Shown one piece after another: positions 61,553 to 64,000 of a stretch of DNA of 64,000 nt. The notes under the pieces were generated by a model that made no database searches, was not told the DNA's origin, and saw only the letters and a program-made list of their open reading frames with translations. The stretch's first letter is position 1. Each line of letters starts with the position of its first letter. Made by a program: the position numbers and the translations under genes. The DNA is from Caballeronia terrestris (lineage in GTDB: Bacteria; Pseudomonadota; Gammaproteobacteria; Burkholderiales; Burkholderiaceae): NCBI RefSeq assembly GCF_001544515.1, contig NZ_FCOL02000001.1:248001-312000 (forward strand), written 5' to 3'.

Positions 61553-62488
61553 ATGCCCGAAGCCACCGAGAGCACCCCACGGCCCTACATCCTGCACATG
61601 TTCACGGCCACACCGCAGATGAGCCCGTTCGACGTCAACATGGCCGCCGACGCGGGCTACCAGATCGTCGTGCCGTACTGCAACGTCGATGAGGCGAGCG
61701 TCGTCCAGTTGACGCAGGACGCCATCTTCTCGCGCGGGCCGAAGGGCGTGTCGCGCACCGGCATCTTCATCGGCGGGCGCGACGTGATGCTCGCCGCCGA
61801 CATGCTCGATCGCGCGCGCCAGGCGATGGTCCCGCCGTTCGAAGTCTCCGTGTTCGCCGACCCGAGCGGCTCGTACACGACGGCAGCGGCGCTGGTCGCG
61901 CTCGTCGAGCGGCATCTTAAAAAGGAACACGGCGTCGATTTCGGCGGCAAGCGCGTGCTGATCCTGGGCGGCACGGGCGCGGTCGGCCGCGTGGCGGCGG
62001 CGATGGCTGCTTCGCTCGGCGCCGATGTCGCGATCGCGAGCCATTCGAGCGCCTCGCGCGCGACGCAGGTCAGCGACGAGATCAACCGGCGCTTCGACGT
62101 CGCCACTTCCGGCGTCGCGACGACCACGCCCGAGCAGTTGCAGAAGGAGCTGGCGCGCGCGGAAGTCGTGTTCGCGACGGCGGTGGCGGGCGTGCAGGTG
62201 ATGAGCGCCGCCGACCTCGCGCACGCGAAAAACCTGCTGATCGCCGCCGACGTGAACGCAGTGCCGCCCGAAGGCATCGCGGGCGTGAACGTGATGGACG
62301 ACGGCAAGCCGCTCGCGGGCGCCGCGCGCCAGGACGCGGTCGGGATCGGCGCGCTCGCGATCGGCAACGTTAAGTATCAGGTCGAGCATCGCCTCTTCGT
62401 CAGGATGCGCACGGGCGGCAAGCCCGTCTATCTCGGCTTTCCCGAGGCGTTCGACGAAGCCCGCGCGATCGCCGCCGGCCTCGGCTGA
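61553..62488 (+). CDS. mtdB: NAD(P)-dependent methylene-H4MPT dehydrogenase, 311 aa
   Basis: Oxidises methylene-H4MPT to methenyl-H4MPT. The N-terminal YILHMFTATPQMSPFDVNMAADAGYQIVVPYCNV is characteristic of MtdA/MtdB, and a Rossmann loop GKRVLILGGTGAVGRVAAAMAASLG binds the dinucleotide. A C-terminal GIGALAIGNVKYQVEH is also conserved. MtdB acts only on the H4MPT form; the neighbouring H4MPT genes favour mtdB over mtdA. Its stop overlaps the next ATG by one base. Confidence 0.9.
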   Translation: MPEATESTPRPYILHMFTATPQMSPFDVNMAADAGYQIVVPYCNVDEASVVQLTQDAIFSRGPKGVSRTGIFIGGRDVMLAADMLDRARQAMVPPFEVSVFADPSGSYTTAAALVALVERHLKKEHGVDFGGKRVLILGGTGAVGRVAAAMAASLGADVAIASHSSASRATQVSDEINRRFDVATSGVATTTPEQLQKELARAEVVFATAVAGVQVMSAADLAHAKNLLIAADVNAVPPEGIAGVNVMDDGKPLAGAARQDAVGIGALAIGNVKYQVEHRLFVRMRTGGKPVYLGFPEAFDEARAIAAGLG

Positions 62489-63669
62489 TGCACGCGGGGA
62501 CGCCGTTTTCGCGGAAGCCCTGCGTCGCGGTCGTGGGGCTGTCGGCGCGGATGCTGGCGCAATCGGCGGTGCGGGCGGGGCTCGAGCCCGTCGCGCTCGA
62601 TATCTTCGGCGATCGCGATACGCGGGAGGAAGCAAGCGCGTGGTTTGATATCGGCGGCAAGGGGCTTTCGATCGACCGCGAGCTTTTGCTCGACGCGCTG
62701 CAGCGCGCCGCGCGCCTGCCGCGCATGCTCGGCTTCGTCGCGACGAGCGGAGTCGAACCGCTGCTGGGCGCGTTGTACCAGAGCGAGCGGCTGCCGCGCT
62801 TCATCGGCAACGACGCCGCGGCGACCGCCGCCGTGCGCGATCCGAAGCGGTTTTTCGCGCTGCTCGACGAGTGCGGCATCGCGCATCCGGTAGTCAGCTT
62901 CACGCGCCCCGCTGATCCGCGCAGATGGCTCGTGAAGCATGCCGATGGCTGCGGCGGCGTGCATATCGAAGCGGCTTCTTCGGAAAGCGAGGGCTGGCCG
63001 CATGCTTACTTTCAGCGCGTCGCCGCCGGGCGTTCGATGTCGGCGCTCTTCGTGGGCGCGCGTCGCGAGGCGTGTGTGATCGGCTTCGCGGAGCAATCGA
63101 GCGTCGCGGCGGGCAAGCTGGCCTTCGTACATTCTGGTTCGCTCGGGCCGGTCGATCTGCCTCCAACGGTGGCAGCGAAGCTCCACGAAGCGATCCGTGC
63201 GATCGTCTGGCGCACGGGGCTGACGGGACTGAACAGCATCGATTTCCTGCTCGACGGCAACGCGTTCAGCGTGCTCGAAATCAACGCGCGCCCTTCTTCC
63301 ACAATGGCACTGTACGAAGCCGTCTGGCCGCAAAGCCTCTTTGCCTGTCACGTCGATGCTTGCCTGCACGGCCGGCTGCCTTCGCCGCCGCCCGCTCCGC
63401 CGCGCCGGGCGGGCCAGCGCGTCGCGTTCGCGCCTTTCTCGATAACGGCGTCGAAGCCGTTCAGCGACGCGCTCCACGGCGACCCCGCCTGCCAGGACGT
63501 CCCGCTCGCCGGCACGCGCATCGAAGCGGGTCAGCCGGTCTGCACGCTCGCCGTGACCGCGCCGACGCTCGACGCAGTGCAGCACGAACTCGAACGCCAC
63601 CACGCGCGTCTATTGCAACGAATCGAAACCTGTCGCGAGCCTTTTCATGACGTCAACACCTTCCGCTGA
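62488..63669 (+). CDS. ATP-grasp protein of the H4MPT cluster, 393 aa
   Basis: An ATP-dependent carboxylate-amine ligase fold: PCVAVVGLSARMLAQSAVRAGLEPVALDIFGD at the start, RFIGNDAAATAAVRDPKRFFALLDECGI, RRWLVKHADGCGGVHIE (the lysine-rich nucleotide strand) and LNSIDFLLDGNAFSVLEINARPSSTMALYE (metal-binding N-x-R). Genes of this type recur in H4MPT islands of methylotrophs, probably for adding a side-chain residue to the pterin, but the reaction is not established. It overlaps mtdB by one base and mch by 23 nt. Confidence 0.85.
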   Translation: MHAGTPFSRKPCVAVVGLSARMLAQSAVRAGLEPVALDIFGDRDTREEASAWFDIGGKGLSIDRELLLDALQRAARLPRMLGFVATSGVEPLLGALYQSERLPRFIGNDAAATAAVRDPKRFFALLDECGIAHPVVSFTRPADPRRWLVKHADGCGGVHIEAASSESEGWPHAYFQRVAAGRSMSALFVGARREACVIGFAEQSSVAAGKLAFVHSGSLGPVDLPPTVAAKLHEAIRAIVWRTGLTGLNSIDFLLDGNAFSVLEINARPSSTMALYEAVWPQSLFACHVDACLHGRLPSPPPAPPRRAGQRVAFAPFSITASKPFSDALHGDPACQDVPLAGTRIEAGQPVCTLAVTAPTLDAVQHELERHHARLLQRIETCREPFHDVNTFR

Positions 63670-64000
63670 TCCCTCGCACCACCTGAGCGTCAACGCATTG
63701 AGCGAACGCCTCGTCGCGCGTCTCGTCGACGATGCCGCGCGCTACGCCGTCGCGATCACGCGCACGGACGCCGGCACGACGCTCGTCGATGCGGGCGTCG
63801 CTGCACCGGGCGGCGTCGAGGCGGGCCTGCTGACCGCGCGCATCTGCATGGGCGGGCTCGGGCGCGTCGCGCGGCGCATGAGCGCCGAGGCCGAGCCGTT
63901 CTGGCCGAGCCTGATCGAAGTCCATACGTCGATGCCGGTCCTCGCCTGCCTCGGCAGCCAGTACGCAGGCTGGAGCCTCGCCGCGACCAAGGAGGAAACA
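63647..64000 (+). CDS. mch: Methenyl-H4MPT cyclohydrolase, N-terminal part (cut by window edge)
   Basis: Converts methenyl-H4MPT to N5-formyl-H4MPT. The 118 visible codons read LSVNALSERLVARLVDDAARYAVAITRTDAGTTLVDAGVAAPGGVEAGLLTARICMGGLGRV and VHTSMPVLACLGSQYAGWSL, which match the N-terminus of Mch. The ATG at 63647 lies inside the ATP-grasp gene, with a 23-nt overlap that suggests coupling. The remainder is beyond the window, where fae and formyltransferase genes may also lie. Confidence 0.9.
   Translation, partial: MTSTPSADPSHHLSVNALSERLVARLVDDAARYAVAITRTDAGTTLVDAGVAAPGGVEAGLLTARICMGGLGRVARRMSAEAEPFWPSLIEVHTSMPVLACLGSQYAGWSLAATKEET

Overview
The window is GC-rich, almost wholly coding DNA of a beta-proteobacterium, most likely Burkholderiaceae of the Paraburkholderia/Caballeronia type. 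The evidence is a monomeric NADP isocitrate dehydrogenase, a beta-proteobacterial trimeric-type porin, DNA polymerase II, many LysR regulators and a XoxF plus tetrahydromethanopterin (H4MPT) C1 pathway. It reads as chromosomal sequence. I see no rRNA, tRNA, insertion sequence, phage gene or CRISPR array. The window cuts an NhaR-type regulator at the left edge and mch at the right edge. I count about 67 genes.

Layout. 0-9 kb: housekeeping and small stress-type genes (zinc-ribbon protein, CBS protein, DUF1488, reductase, icd, LysE exporter, beta-carbonic anhydrase, acetyltransferase). 8.4-18 kb: a TAXI-type binding protein coupled to a hydratase-family enzyme, LysR/SDR pair, exported MsrA, PAS-GGDEF diguanylate cyclase, lipoprotein metallo-hydrolase, DacB, SDR. 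18-25.7 kb: a catabolic acyl-CoA cluster (double-domain CoA-transferase, LysR, enoyl-CoA hydratase, SDR, MFS carrier, thiolase), in which two intergenic regions share a 31-nt motif. 25.7-33 kb: a sensor kinase followed by a molybdenum-flavoured module (Mop-like TOBE protein, Mo-cofactor-fold protein, NifQ-like protein, porin, ModE-type regulator, DUF2325 protein). Three intergenic sites there share the form CGTWATAT-N8-ATATMGCG and look like operators for the ModE-type protein. 33-51.3 kb: GST, polB, DUF427, a cysteine-repeat secreted protein, AraC and TetR regulators, GFA protein, methyltransferase, two VTT/DedA fusion proteins, TehA-like carrier, galM and several membrane proteins of unknown role.

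51.3-64 kb is a methanol/formaldehyde oxidation island. On the minus strand, a probable ten-gene operon runs xoxF (lanthanide-type methanol dehydrogenase), xoxG (cytochrome c), xoxJ, an unknown periplasmic protein, a LysR regulator, a zinc metallohydrolase, a SoxYZ-like carrier, a second metallohydrolase homologue that has lost its metal ligands, and an EthD-like protein. Divergently, a pterin dehydratase-like protein, beta-RFAP synthase, MtdB, an ATP-grasp protein and Mch make and use H4MPT to oxidise the formaldehyde that XoxF produces in the periplasm.

Functions are assigned by reading the translated sequence against remembered family features; no database search was run.
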